DNA from: a virus
IMG/VR virus record: IMGVR_UViG_3300020437_000888
Location: 1 to 24,305 of that record
Length of the DNA: 24,305 nucleotides
Strand: one strand, 5' to 3'
Position numbers and translations under genes: made by a program. The number at the start of each line of letters is the position of its first letter. Within the stretch, counting starts at the first letter, position 1. Below are positions 13,585 to 20,912 of this stretch, piece after piece. The notes beneath the pieces were generated by a model. That model did no database searches. It was not told the origin of the DNA and worked only from the letters and a program-made list of their open reading frames with translations.

Positions 13585-14943
13585 ATGGACAGTTTAGGAA
13601 TTTTTGGAAAGAGTTTCCAAGAAAACATGTGTAAGCTCATGCTTTACGACCGGTCTTATTGTGACCAAATGCAAGAAGTGCTAGATGTAAAATATTTGGA
13701 GCTAAAGTATCTTCAAGTTTTTACCGACAAACTTTTTAATTACAAAAAAGAATACGGCATTCATCCAACAAATGACACCCTCAACTCGGTTCTCAATACG
13801 GAACTAACAGATGAAAATGAAGTAGTCCAAAAACAAGTGATGGATTATTTTGTTAAAGTCCAGGCGTTTCCCGAGATCCAAGATACAGAATATATCGTGT
13901 CAAAGTCGGTGGATTTTTGTAGGAAACAAGTTCTTAAAAAAGCCATGATGAAATCAGTGCCACTTCTGAATAAGTGTTCGTTTGAAGAAATAGAGAAACT
14001 AATATCTGATGCTCTACGTTTGGGTGTAAGTAATGACCATGGTTATGATTATATCAAAGACTTTGAAGCAAGGTTTATTGAAAGAGCCCGTAATCCAGTT
14101 TCAACTGGGTGGGAAAAGATAGATAAAATCACCAAAGGTGGTCTGGGCCAAGGCGAACTTGTGGTGGTCGTTGCTCCAACAGGTGCGGGTAAATCTCACG
14201 TTCTCGTACATCTTGGCGCTCAAGCACTAAAGCAAGGTAAAAATGTTGTCCATTTTACGTTAGAATTAGCAGATACGGCCGTTGCACAACGATATGATGC
14301 CTGTCTTACTGGTTTTCAACTTGACGACCTTATAAATCAAAAAGAAGCAGTTTATGAGGAAATCAAGGAAATAGACGGTCAACTTATTGTAAAAGAATAT
14401 CCAACAAAATCTGTATCTCCTGTGACTCTTAAAAATCATCTAGAGAAGATCAGGCAAACAGAAATGGAAATCGATATGATCATCGTTGATTACGGTGATT
14501 TGCTAAAAAGTTCAACAGTTCGTAAAAATTCCGAGAAAAGACATGAATTAGAATCTATTTATGAAGAACTACGCGGAATTGGTCAAGAGTTCGGTTGTCC
14601 TATCGTAACTGCTTCACAAACCAACCGGAAGGGTCTTAACGAAGAAGTAATCACAATGGAGTCAATCGCAGAGGCATTTAACAAGTGCTTTGTTGCGGAT
14701 TTAATTATAAGCCTGTCTAGAACTATAAAAGATAGAAACTGCAATATTGCGCGTATCTTTGTAGCTAAAAACAGGAATGGGCCTGATGGCATTGTGTATT
14801 CTGCGTTCATGGACACATCAAGCGTAGCAATAAAAGTGTTAGAAAGAGATGATGTTGTGAAGTTACAGCAGCAGCAGCTGGCAAAAGAAAAACAAAAAGA
14901 ATTTTCAAAAGCCCGAGAAGTCTTCAGAAATATGAAAAAATAA
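13585..14943 (+). CDS. DnaB-type replicative helicase (T4 gp41-like), 452 aa
   Basis: The C-terminal RecA-like domain has TGWEKIDKITKGGLGQGEL, Walker A APTGAGKS (197-204), then VVHFTLELAD (motif H1a-like, Glu), Walker B IIVDYGDLL with Asp 302, and CPIVTASQTNRKG (motif H3 with Gln), followed by ISLSRTIKDRN and FVAKNRNGPDG with the arginine-finger region. The N-terminal part (1-150) is the hexamer/primase-interaction domain and is poorly conserved. It would unwind duplex DNA ahead of the DnaE polymerase. No primase is seen in this window. The C-terminus is Gln/Lys-rich. A promoter lies immediately upstream and the RNR gene follows. Confidence 0.9.
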   Translation: MDSLGIFGKSFQENMCKLMLYDRSYCDQMQEVLDVKYLELKYLQVFTDKLFNYKKEYGIHPTNDTLNSVLNTELTDENEVVQKQVMDYFVKVQAFPEIQDTEYIVSKSVDFCRKQVLKKAMMKSVPLLNKCSFEEIEKLISDALRLGVSNDHGYDYIKDFEARFIERARNPVSTGWEKIDKITKGGLGQGELVVVVAPTGAGKSHVLVHLGAQALKQGKNVVHFTLELADTAVAQRYDACLTGFQLDDLINQKEAVYEEIKEIDGQLIVKEYPTKSVSPVTLKNHLEKIRQTEMEIDMIIVDYGDLLKSSTVRKNSEKRHELESIYEELRGIGQEFGCPIVTASQTNRKGLNEEVITMESIAEAFNKCFVADLIISLSRTIKDRNCNIARIFVAKNRNGPDGIVYSAFMDTSSVAIKVLERDDVVKLQQQQLAKEKQKEFSKAREVFRNMKK

Positions 14944-14957
14944 GGAGAGAAAGACAT

Positions 14958-16820
14958 ATGCCACAAGACATCGCCAACAAAACCCTATCGGACATCACAG
15001 TCCACATGAAGTATGCAAAGTACTTGCCCGAGAAAGAGAGAAGAGAAGTATGGTCAGAATTAGTAGATCGCAACAAAGCGATGCACATAAAAAAGTTTCC
15101 AGAGATGAAAGAAGAGATAGAGGCAGCGTATGGATACGTATATGATAAAAAAGTTTTGCCTTCTATGCGCTCTATGCAGTTTGGCGGTAAGCCCATTGAA
15201 GTGGCCCCTAATCGCATTTTTAATTGTGCCTATTTGCCTATCGATGATTGGCGTTCATTTCATGAAATTATGTTTTTACTTCTTGGTGGCACTGGTGTCG
15301 GTTATAGCGTACAGTTTCATCACGTAAACAAACTACCAGAAATTGTAAAACCCTCTACCAAGCGTACACGTCGTCACCTTGTTGGTGATAGTATAGAGGG
15401 CTGGGCAGACGCCGTAAAGGTTTTAATGAAGTCTTACTTTGTTGGTGGTTCAAAAGTTCGTTTCGATTATAGTGATATTAGGCCAAAGGGAGCCCGTCTT
15501 GTAACTTCAGGTGGTAGAGCACCAGGCCCACAGCCTCTCCGCGAATGTTTGGTAAAGCTGGAAGGTATCTTGTGTAATAAAGAAACAGGCGACAAACTTA
15601 CTCCTATTGAAGTTCATGACATGGTATGTTATGTGGCTGACGCAGTTTTAGCTGGTGGTATTAGACGAGCAGCCCTTATTTCTCTATTCTCTGCCGGCGA
15701 TGATGAAATGATCTCCGCAAAAAGCGGTCATTGGTGGGAAAAGAATCCACAAAGAGGCCGTGCAAACAATTCTGTAGTTCTTATGCGGCACCTAGTTACA
15801 GAAGAATTCTTTAAAGACCTCTGGTTCCGTGTAAAAGCGTCAGGAGCAGGCGAACCAGGGTTTTATTTCTCAAATGATAAGGATTGGGGGACTAATCCTT
15901 GCTGTGAAATTGCTCTTCGGCCTTATCAGTTCTGTAATCTTACAGAAATTAACGCTTCAGACGTAGACAATCAAGAAGAGATCAATGCCCGCGCCCGTGC
16001 AGCTTCACTTATTGGCACATTACAAGCATCTTACACTGATTTTCACTATCTTCGTGATGTTTGGCGTAGATCAACAGAAAAAGACGCTCTTGTTGGCGTG
16101 TCAATGACTGGTATTGCCTCGGGTAATGTTTTAAAGTTAGATATGAAAGAGGCAGCTAAAGAAGTTAGAAAAGAAAACAAAAGAGTTGCTGATCTTGTGG
16201 GTATCAAACCTGCAGCACGCACAACTTGCGTAAAACCGGCAGGAACAACCAGTTTGACTCTTGGAACATCCTCTGGCATTCACGCTTGGCACAATGATTA
16301 TTATATTCGTCGACTTCGTGTTGGTAAAAATGAGGCTATCTACAACTACTTGTCAATCTATCACCCAGATTTAGTAGAAGACGAGTTCTTTAGACCACAC
16401 GACACAGCAGTAATCTCTGTTCCACAGAAAGCACCAACCGGCGCTATCACACGAAATGAAACTGCAATGGATATGTTAGAAAGAGTTAAAAAAGTTTCTA
16501 CAGAGTGGGTAAAAAATGGGCATGGTAAGGGTCAAAACACTCACAATGTTTCAGCTACTGTTTCTATTCGCGAAGAAGAATGGGACACTGTTGGCCAATG
16601 GATGTGGGATAATCGTGCTGTTTATAATGGTCTTTCGGTTCTTCCTCACGATGGTGGCACCTACAAGCAGGCTCCATTTGAAGACTGTGATGAAGTAACT
16701 TATATTAAACTGCTAGATACTTTAGAGGACATTGATTTGTCTAAAGTTATCGAGATTGAAGATAATACAGACCTCAAAGGCGAACTAGCTTGTGCTGGTG
16801 GAGCTTGCGAAGTTTCCTAA
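14958..16820 (+). CDS. nrdJ: Adenosylcobalamin-dependent (class II) ribonucleoside-triphosphate reductase, 620 aa
   Basis: The sequence shows MRSMQFGG, NRIFNCAYLPI (Cys 90), LLGGTGVGYSVQ, GGRAPGPQPL, and NPCCEIALRPYQFCNLTEIN, which holds the thiyl-radical Cys, the catalytic Glu and the second redox Cys (Cys 326). The C-terminal tail ACAGGACEVS has a C-x4-C pair (612, 617), as in the Lactobacillus monomeric RTPR. The family enzyme reduces NTPs to dNTPs using coenzyme B12, so it is oxygen-independent but requires host cobalamin. At 620 aa it is about 120 residues shorter than the classic 739-aa enzyme. SD GGAGA precedes the ATG. It follows the helicase by 14 nt in the same unit and would supply dNTPs to the phage polymerases. 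Confidence 0.92.
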   Translation: MPQDIANKTLSDITVHMKYAKYLPEKERREVWSELVDRNKAMHIKKFPEMKEEIEAAYGYVYDKKVLPSMRSMQFGGKPIEVAPNRIFNCAYLPIDDWRSFHEIMFLLLGGTGVGYSVQFHHVNKLPEIVKPSTKRTRRHLVGDSIEGWADAVKVLMKSYFVGGSKVRFDYSDIRPKGARLVTSGGRAPGPQPLRECLVKLEGILCNKETGDKLTPIEVHDMVCYVADAVLAGGIRRAALISLFSAGDDEMISAKSGHWWEKNPQRGRANNSVVLMRHLVTEEFFKDLWFRVKASGAGEPGFYFSNDKDWGTNPCCEIALRPYQFCNLTEINASDVDNQEEINARARAASLIGTLQASYTDFHYLRDVWRRSTEKDALVGVSMTGIASGNVLKLDMKEAAKEVRKENKRVADLVGIKPAARTTCVKPAGTTSLTLGTSSGIHAWHNDYYIRRLRVGKNEAIYNYLSIYHPDLVEDEFFRPHDTAVISVPQKAPTGAITRNETAMDMLERVKKVSTEWVKNGHGKGQNTHNVSATVSIREEEWDTVGQWMWDNRAVYNGLSVLPHDGGTYKQAPFEDCDEVTYIKLLDTLEDIDLSKVIEIEDNTDLKGELACAGGACEVS

Positions 16821-16827
16821 AAAACCC

Positions 16828-16856
16828 TTGACAAAATAATAAAATTTTATTATTAT
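16828..16856 (+). promoter_or_regulatory. Sigma70-type promoter giving a leaderless lipoprotein mRNA
   Basis: TTGACA (16828-16833), a 17-bp spacer and TATTAT (16851-16856). Transcription would begin near 16862-16864, which is the ATG of the lipoprotein itself (16863). There is no room for a Shine-Dalgarno between -10 and ATG. Confidence 0.7.
16835..16854. repeat. 20-bp perfect palindrome in the promoter spacer
   Basis: Two 10-bp arms (AATAATAAAA and its complement) meet with no gap, centred between 16844 and 16845, between the -35 and -10 boxes and overlapping the -10. It could be an operator or simply an AT-rich chance palindrome. Confidence 0.5.
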
Positions 16857-16862
16857 ATATCC

Positions 16863-17162
16863 ATGAAGAAATCACTTATTGGTTTGGTCCTTATGCTTAC
16901 TCTTGGGTGTGAGATTCGACCTTATCCCTTTTCAAGAGTACAATTTGTTAATCAACCGGTACAACCAGTTACCGCTTGTGAATATAATTTTTACCATACT
17001 GGTCCAAGAAATTATGAGTATTGCACATCATATGATGAACTAGGTGAGTGTAATTGTTATGTGGTTTACGACCCAACGGTTATTGATCACGAGTGCTATG
17101 TTGAGTATTGTTACTACTGGGATACTTGCCAGTGGGAAACTTATGACTACAGTTGTTATTAA
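16863..17162 (+). CDS. Cys/Tyr-rich phage lipoprotein, 99 aa
   Basis: The start MKKSLIGLVLMLTLGC is a lipoprotein signal peptide with lipobox LTLGC, so Cys 16 would be lipidated and the mature protein anchored in the envelope. The mature part has eight further Cys and many Tyr in a tandem-like arrangement (CTSYDELGECNCYVVY, ECYVEYCYYWDTC), which suggests several disulfides in the periplasm or outer surface. Known phage lipoproteins of this size often block superinfection, for example T5 Llp; that role is inferred here, not shown. The ATG is needed to start the signal peptide, so translation from the promoter at 16828 would be leaderless. The next gene has its own SD 2 nt after the stop. Confidence 0.75.
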   Translation: MKKSLIGLVLMLTLGCEIRPYPFSRVQFVNQPVQPVTACEYNFYHTGPRNYEYCTSYDELGECNCYVVYDPTVIDHECYVEYCYYWDTCQWETYDYSCY

Positions 17163-17171
17163 GGAGAAAAA

Positions 17172-17477
17172 ATGACACCAAAATTTTTACAAGTTGTTGA
17201 AGAGATAGAAGAAAAACAAGATAATGAAGAATCAAAAGAACATTATGTTGTAAATTACCTTAAATCTATGATTGCTCTAGAAGAGGCCATGGAGCCATTT
17301 AAAGAGCAGAAAAAAGAATTACGAGCAGAATATATCGAAAACGGCTGGTTGAGTAAAGAAGAGATTTGGTCAGCAATTAAAGCTTTTCGAATGTATCAAA
17401 AATCTGCAGATCTAGATGCAGTCAATGAAATGTTTGACTTAATTGAAAAGAAATTTGGACCCAAGGAGGAAGTATGA
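17172..17477 (+). CDS. Hypothetical helical protein, 101 aa
   Basis: A highly charged, predicted all-helical protein without Cys or membrane segment. Residues about 38-75 (LEEAMEPFKEQKKELRAEYI, then SKEEIWSAIKAFRMYQK) alternate acidic and basic runs in coiled-coil style. The pattern faintly recalls small nucleoid-binding proteins of the GapR/DUF2312 type (helix E-x-K-K-x-L-x-E-x-x, then a second basic helix), but this is a weak similarity. SD AAGGAGAAAA lies directly upstream. The stop overlaps the start of the next gene (ATGA), so it is coupled to the GroES-like gene. Confidence 0.6.
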   Translation: MTPKFLQVVEEIEEKQDNEESKEHYVVNYLKSMIALEEAMEPFKEQKKELRAEYIENGWLSKEEIWSAIKAFRMYQKSADLDAVNEMFDLIEKKFGPKEEV

Positions 17478-17758
17478 GTTTAGATCCACGAAATCGTTTT
17501 TTACTTTTGGAAGAGGCACCACAAATCACGGAACCGACAACAGAATCTATGGTTCTTTTGCCTGAAAATTACAAAATAAACACAAATAATTTTGGTGTTT
17601 ATAAAATTAGTCAAATTTCCACTGATTGTGTTCAAGTAACTTTAGATGACATCGGCAAACTAGTTGTTGTTGAAGACCATATGGTATCAACGGCGAGTTT
17701 GGATCAAGGAGATTTTCTTTTGGTGCAAGAGAATCATGTTTTTGGAGTTTTGGGCTAA
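17474..17758 (+). CDS. GroES-like co-chaperonin (T4 gp31-type role), 94 aa
   Basis: The protein matches the GroES pattern in order: DPRNRFLLLEE (the PLGDRVLV strand), a Thr/Glu-rich segment with SMVLLPENY (mobile loop followed by LPE), VYKISQIS, GKLVVVEDHMV, and GDFLLVQENHVFGVLG (the closing E-x-D-I-L-A-V strand). Length, 94 aa, equals that of GroES. The likely role is capping host GroEL to fold phage proteins, as T4 gp31 does for its capsid protein. The mobile loop, TTESMVLLP, is shorter than gp31's. The assignment rests on this order; sequence identity is low. AAGGAGG at 17463-17469 and the ATGA overlap support the start. Confidence 0.6.
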   Translation: MSLDPRNRFLLLEEAPQITEPTTESMVLLPENYKINTNNFGVYKISQISTDCVQVTLDDIGKLVVVEDHMVSTASLDQGDFLLVQENHVFGVLG

Positions 17759-17822
17759 ACTAAATCAATCAACCTATTTAAGTTTATTAACTTTAATATA
17801 TGGACAAAAAGGAGAATAAGGT

Positions 17823-18401
17823 TTGATAGGATATATAGTTTTAAGCATTATCACCTCAAATAACTTAAGCTACGATTACAATGATTTAATCAATGAGGCA
17901 TATAATTGTAGAAATGCAAAAGCAGAAACTCTACAGACAGGTATAATAGAAAAATTAGTCGAAATAGAGGATTTCTATTTTAAAGCATATAAAATCCCAG
18001 AAGATTTACGAGGAATGTTATTGGCTGCAGCCTGTGTTGAGAGTGGTTACGATGCCCGTGCAAAAGGCGATTGGAAAATAACTTTAGCACCAAAAAAACA
18101 CCCAAGAGCTAAAGGTATATTACAGTTTTGGCATTGGGCAGAAAAAGAGTATGGCCTCAATCGACTTGATCCAATACAATCAGCACATGTTTGGATGGTT
18201 CATGTTGCCAACACTCGTGATAAAAACCGTTGCAGAGGATACAGGTTGACAGATAAACAAAAATGGTTGGGCGCTTGGGCACAAGCAGTCAGAGGCCGTT
18301 TAACAAAAGAAAACCGTTATCGTTGTTTTCAGCGAACAAAGCATTGGAAAAAACTAAAAAAGTGGAAAAGAAACATTAAAAATTATGTCCCAGGGTGTTA
18401 A
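17823..18401 (+). CDS. Lytic transglycosylase-type endolysin, 192 aa
   Basis: Residues 62-125 contain LRGMLLAAACVESGYDARAKG with catalytic Glu 73 in the SLT/lysozyme E-S-G-Y-x-A pattern, then AKGILQFWHWAEKEYGLNR and DPIQSAHVWMVHVAN, the rest of the SLT-type fold. The reaction would be cleavage of peptidoglycan MurNAc-GlcNAc links at host lysis. The first 10 residues are hydrophobic (MIGYIVLSII), a possible weak export or signal-arrest segment. The C-terminus is very basic (KHWKKLKKWKRNIK), suited to outer-membrane or lipopolysaccharide contact. TTG start, with SD AAAAAGGAG 8 nt upstream. The stop lies 17 nt into the next gene. Confidence 0.75.
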   Translation: MIGYIVLSIITSNNLSYDYNDLINEAYNCRNAKAETLQTGIIEKLVEIEDFYFKAYKIPEDLRGMLLAAACVESGYDARAKGDWKITLAPKKHPRAKGILQFWHWAEKEYGLNRLDPIQSAHVWMVHVANTRDKNRCRGYRLTDKQKWLGAWAQAVRGRLTKENRYRCFQRTKHWKKLKKWKRNIKNYVPGC

Positions 18402-19068
18402 TATAACAATAGGTGGAAGCTTACAAGCTCTACAGTGGGCGCATCAACACGGGACTAGATTGATAATAAATAAGCTTTCCTTTCCTCCTCCCTATGAGCC
18501 CTCAAGCACAAAACTTGCTTGGGGGCTACTTTATTATAAGCTCATGATAGACGGTAAAATTATTGGTGGTGATACTGTCAATGCGATTAAAATCAATGAT
18601 GATGACATAACTATAGCTTGTAAAAATAATGTAATTAATACAATAAGTTATGAAAAAATTACGCTTTTCAATGACGAAAACATCATCGGCCTGCCTGACG
18701 TAAAAAAACAAATTGATGAGCATATTGTAATAGATTTTATGAGTTCTATTTCTTTTGTCTTTAAAGATACAAGTTTTTTACATAAAACCGGCGACAATCT
18801 AGCTAGTGAGATACATGTGCACAAAGATTACCTAAATAGCCCCGCACAAATATGGGCTGTTTCAAAATTAAACAAAGACCAGCTAAATAATTTTGATTAT
18901 TCTGACACAATGGCAAAGTTTAAAACAGAAACAATTCTAAAACAATTAGGTTTTACAGGAAACTTTATGAAAAGAGATGAGGTTGTTTTAAAGGTTGAAT
19001 CTCGCAGTGTTGAGAAAAAAATGAACATTTACGAGGAATCAGAGAAGATAGAATTTATTTATGTATGA
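18385..19068 (+). CDS. Unknown protein paired with the nucleotidyltransferase-like gene, 227 aa
   Basis: I do not recognise it. The first 30 residues, VNITIGGSLQALQWAHQHGT then RLIIN, read like a beta-alpha-beta nucleotide-binding start with a Gly loop. The middle has conserved-looking GLLYYKLMIDGKIIGGDTV and a strand-rich domain, then a His-containing EIHVHKDYLNSP near residue 150. No membrane segment. It starts 17 nt inside the endolysin gene and its stop overlaps the next ATG by 8 nt, so all three are translationally linked. That coupling suggests it works with the following GT-A-like protein, perhaps on a nucleotide-linked sugar, but function is inferred from context only. Confidence 0.6.
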   Translation: MSQGVNITIGGSLQALQWAHQHGTRLIINKLSFPPPYEPSSTKLAWGLLYYKLMIDGKIIGGDTVNAIKINDDDITIACKNNVINTISYEKITLFNDENIIGLPDVKKQIDEHIVIDFMSSISFVFKDTSFLHKTGDNLASEIHVHKDYLNSPAQIWAVSKLNKDQLNNFDYSDTMAKFKTETILKQLGFTGNFMKRDEVVLKVESRSVEKKMNIYEESEKIEFIYV

Positions 19069-19966
19069 ACCTGCGTTAACAATTAAAAACAAATTGCACA
19101 CAAACCTAGCAGGTATAGTTCCAGTAGCAGGACAGCCGCTGGACTTTAACTTTCCCTGGCATGATAGTCTAATACCCATTGGACACAATTACCTTGCTGT
19201 TGAGAAAGCAGTCTTTGATTGTGTAGTTGCAGGTTGTAATACAGTTTGGCTTGTTTGCCCAAGAGATATGCAACCTCTTATTAGATATCGTTTAGGTGAT
19301 TGGGTTGTAGATCCCGTTCGTTATGATAAAGGACACACGTTCGGAAGTAGACCAAAAGTTTATGAGGTGCCCGTTTATTATACACCAATGCACCCAAAAG
19401 ATACAGGCCGCAGAGATTGTCTTGCTTGGAGTGTTATTACCGGCGCCCAGTACGCTTGGCACGTAAGCAGAAAGATAAGCCGCTTCGCACATCCAGATAA
19501 GTACTTTGTGTCGTTTCCTTACGGTATGTTTTCTCCGTGGTGGCTGAAAGATCACAGGGCGGCAATAAGAAACACAGATAAAAACTTTTATGTTGAATGT
19601 GATAATCAGAACTTTAAAGATGGAAGTTTTTTGCCCTTTACTTTCTTTTCGGAGGATTTTTTAGAATGTCGTAAACATTTTAGAAAAAGTGAAGCAAAAG
19701 GCTATGATGATAAGCTAAACAAGTTGAAAGCGTCTGAAAGTTGGACCGGCCGGTATTTTACACACGACTTTGTTTTCAGCAAAGTGAATACAGAAGGCGC
19801 AGCAACTTGTAGCCTGCCTTGGTATTATGATGTCTCTTCTTGGGAGGGATTAAAAGATTGGCTAGGTGGCGAACACAAGTTGGAAAGGCCAAAAGATTTT
19901 TTAATGTCATATAACGAGTGGAACCCATTAGGAGTGGATATTGAAGAAAACACTGAAAATAATTAA
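19061..19966 (+). CDS. GT-A / nucleotidyltransferase-fold-like protein, 301 aa
   Basis: Residues about 15-75 follow the nucleotide-sugar pyrophosphorylase pattern: LAGIVPVAGQPLDF (strand and loop in place of the Gly-rich GxGTR loop), DSLIPIGHNYLAVEKAV (the P-K-x-L-x-P-I-x-x-x-P step), then VVAGCNTVWLVCP (helix and second Rossmann strand). VSFPYGMFSP near 150 could be the metal/substrate region. The usual G-x-G-T-R and Lys are not present in standard form, so activity is uncertain: it could be an active NTP transferase, a glycosyltransferase or a structural relative. Asp/Trp-rich ending (WGLK-type, SYNEWNPLG). ATG overlaps the previous gene by 8 nt. Its end holds the start of a 40-aa ORF. Confidence 0.5.
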   Translation: MYEPALTIKNKLHTNLAGIVPVAGQPLDFNFPWHDSLIPIGHNYLAVEKAVFDCVVAGCNTVWLVCPRDMQPLIRYRLGDWVVDPVRYDKGHTFGSRPKVYEVPVYYTPMHPKDTGRRDCLAWSVITGAQYAWHVSRKISRFAHPDKYFVSFPYGMFSPWWLKDHRAAIRNTDKNFYVECDNQNFKDGSFLPFTFFSEDFLECRKHFRKSEAKGYDDKLNKLKASESWTGRYFTHDFVFSKVNTEGAATCSLPWYYDVSSWEGLKDWLGGEHKLERPKDFLMSYNEWNPLGVDIEENTENN

Positions 19967-20063
19967 CGAAGCTTTGTATTTTGTAATATTTTATACGGCA
20001 CTTTTGTGTTATACAGCCGCGTATAAAATTCAAAGCTTGTTTGCCAGAAAGAAAAAGAAATAA
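19941..20063 (+). CDS. Small single-pass membrane peptide, 40 aa
   Basis: TTG start 6 nt after AGGAG (19930-19934), inside the last 26 nt of the previous gene in another frame. The peptide reads MKKTLKIINEALYFVIFY, then TALLCYTAAYKIQSLF and ends ARKKKK. One hydrophobic helix (about residues 11-28) lies between two basic ends. This is the shape of small holins or other lysis-accessory peptides, and an endolysin lies 1.5 kb upstream, but no holin family is recognised. It is below common ORF length cutoffs, and the exact SD spacing is the main evidence that it is real. Confidence 0.55.
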   Translation: MKKTLKIINEALYFVIFYTALLCYTAAYKIQSLFARKKKK

Positions 20064-20075
20064 CTATTTATTATC

Positions 20076-20912
20076 GTGAAACTTATACTTGAAAACTGGC
20101 GTAAATACTTAAAAGAACAACAAACAAAAGAATCATTAGGAGTGATGGTAGACTTTAACGAAGGTTATGAAATATCTCTTTCTCTTGTTGATTTAAACAA
20201 AATAAAAGAACAGCTGGCGAATTCAAATTCTGTTCAAGATTTTGCACAAAAAATAAAAAATAAAGAAATATATGATAAATCAATACTGGGATATATAGAG
20301 GCACAGTATAATCCAATGAGCGCCAAAGCCGGCGTTTCCGGTGGTAATTGTTCTGATACATATTCAGTTATTAAATCTATTGGCAAAGGTTATGGCGAAA
20401 TGCTTTACAATGCTCTTCTCGGCTTTGCTGCGACAAAAAATATATACATAGCATCAGATCGAAATGCTGTATCTCCTGGTGCCAAGAAAAGATGGATAAA
20501 GATAGATGCTCAAACTGATGATGAAGTTCCTTCAAATCAAGACCCGTACAAGGGGACGTTTGACAATTTTCAGAATAAATCAACCTCTCCGACTGATGAT
20601 GATTGCAAAGTGTGGGATGTTGAAGCATTAGATAAAGGCTATAAAGATGAAAAACAGCTTGCATTTTATAATAGTTTAAAAGATAATTTAGATAACTTCT
20701 TTGTTAAAGAAATACAACCAATGTTCGACGAACCAAGCTTTTTTGGCAAACTATTTGGAAATACACCAGAAAATAGAGCCTTAAAGATAAAAAAACAACT
20801 TCTTAAATTGGGAAGAGATAAATTCTATGATTGGCTTTCACCCGTTTACCGTAACCGCACTACAGGCAACCAGCCTACTGACCCCCAAAAGCCAGACCCA
20901 CCTTTCGAGTAG
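20076..20912 (+). CDS. GNAT-like phage protein with MKLILENW N-terminus, 278 aa
   Basis: The N-terminus MKLILENWRKYLKEQ is a leader I recall, unverified, at the start of many phage proteins. Residues 103-140 contain GKGYGEMLYNALLGFAA and DRNAVSPGAKKRW, which resembles the acetyl-CoA loop and following strand of GNAT acetyltransferases (G-x-G-x-L then a late D-R-x-x-V-S-x-x-A-x-x-x-W). A DDC motif (about 174-177) follows. Whether it is an enzyme or a virion protein is open. The GTG is chosen to keep the conserved leader; no good SD precedes it, which is odd. The C-terminus, Pro-rich (QPTDPQKPDPPFE), overlaps another ORF by 86 nt in the +1 frame. Confidence 0.5.
   Translation: MKLILENWRKYLKEQQTKESLGVMVDFNEGYEISLSLVDLNKIKEQLANSNSVQDFAQKIKNKEIYDKSILGYIEAQYNPMSAKAGVSGGNCSDTYSVIKSIGKGYGEMLYNALLGFAATKNIYIASDRNAVSPGAKKRWIKIDAQTDDEVPSNQDPYKGTFDNFQNKSTSPTDDDCKVWDVEALDKGYKDEKQLAFYNSLKDNLDNFFVKEIQPMFDEPSFFGKLFGNTPENRALKIKKQLLKLGRDKFYDWLSPVYRNRTTGNQPTDPQKPDPPFE

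Noticed and set aside
13355-13585. 76-aa + strand ORF across 13355-13585
   Set aside because: Shadow frame of the 53-aa Lys/Arg-tailed gene; it runs through the helicase promoter and lacks an SD.
14583-14966. 127-aa antisense ORF over the helicase gene
   Set aside because: Covered by the conserved helicase C-terminus; Ser/Phe-rich product typical of an antisense shadow.
18245-18270. TTGACA within the endolysin gene as a promoter
   Set aside because: No -10-like hexamer at 16-18 bp (reads GGGCGC).
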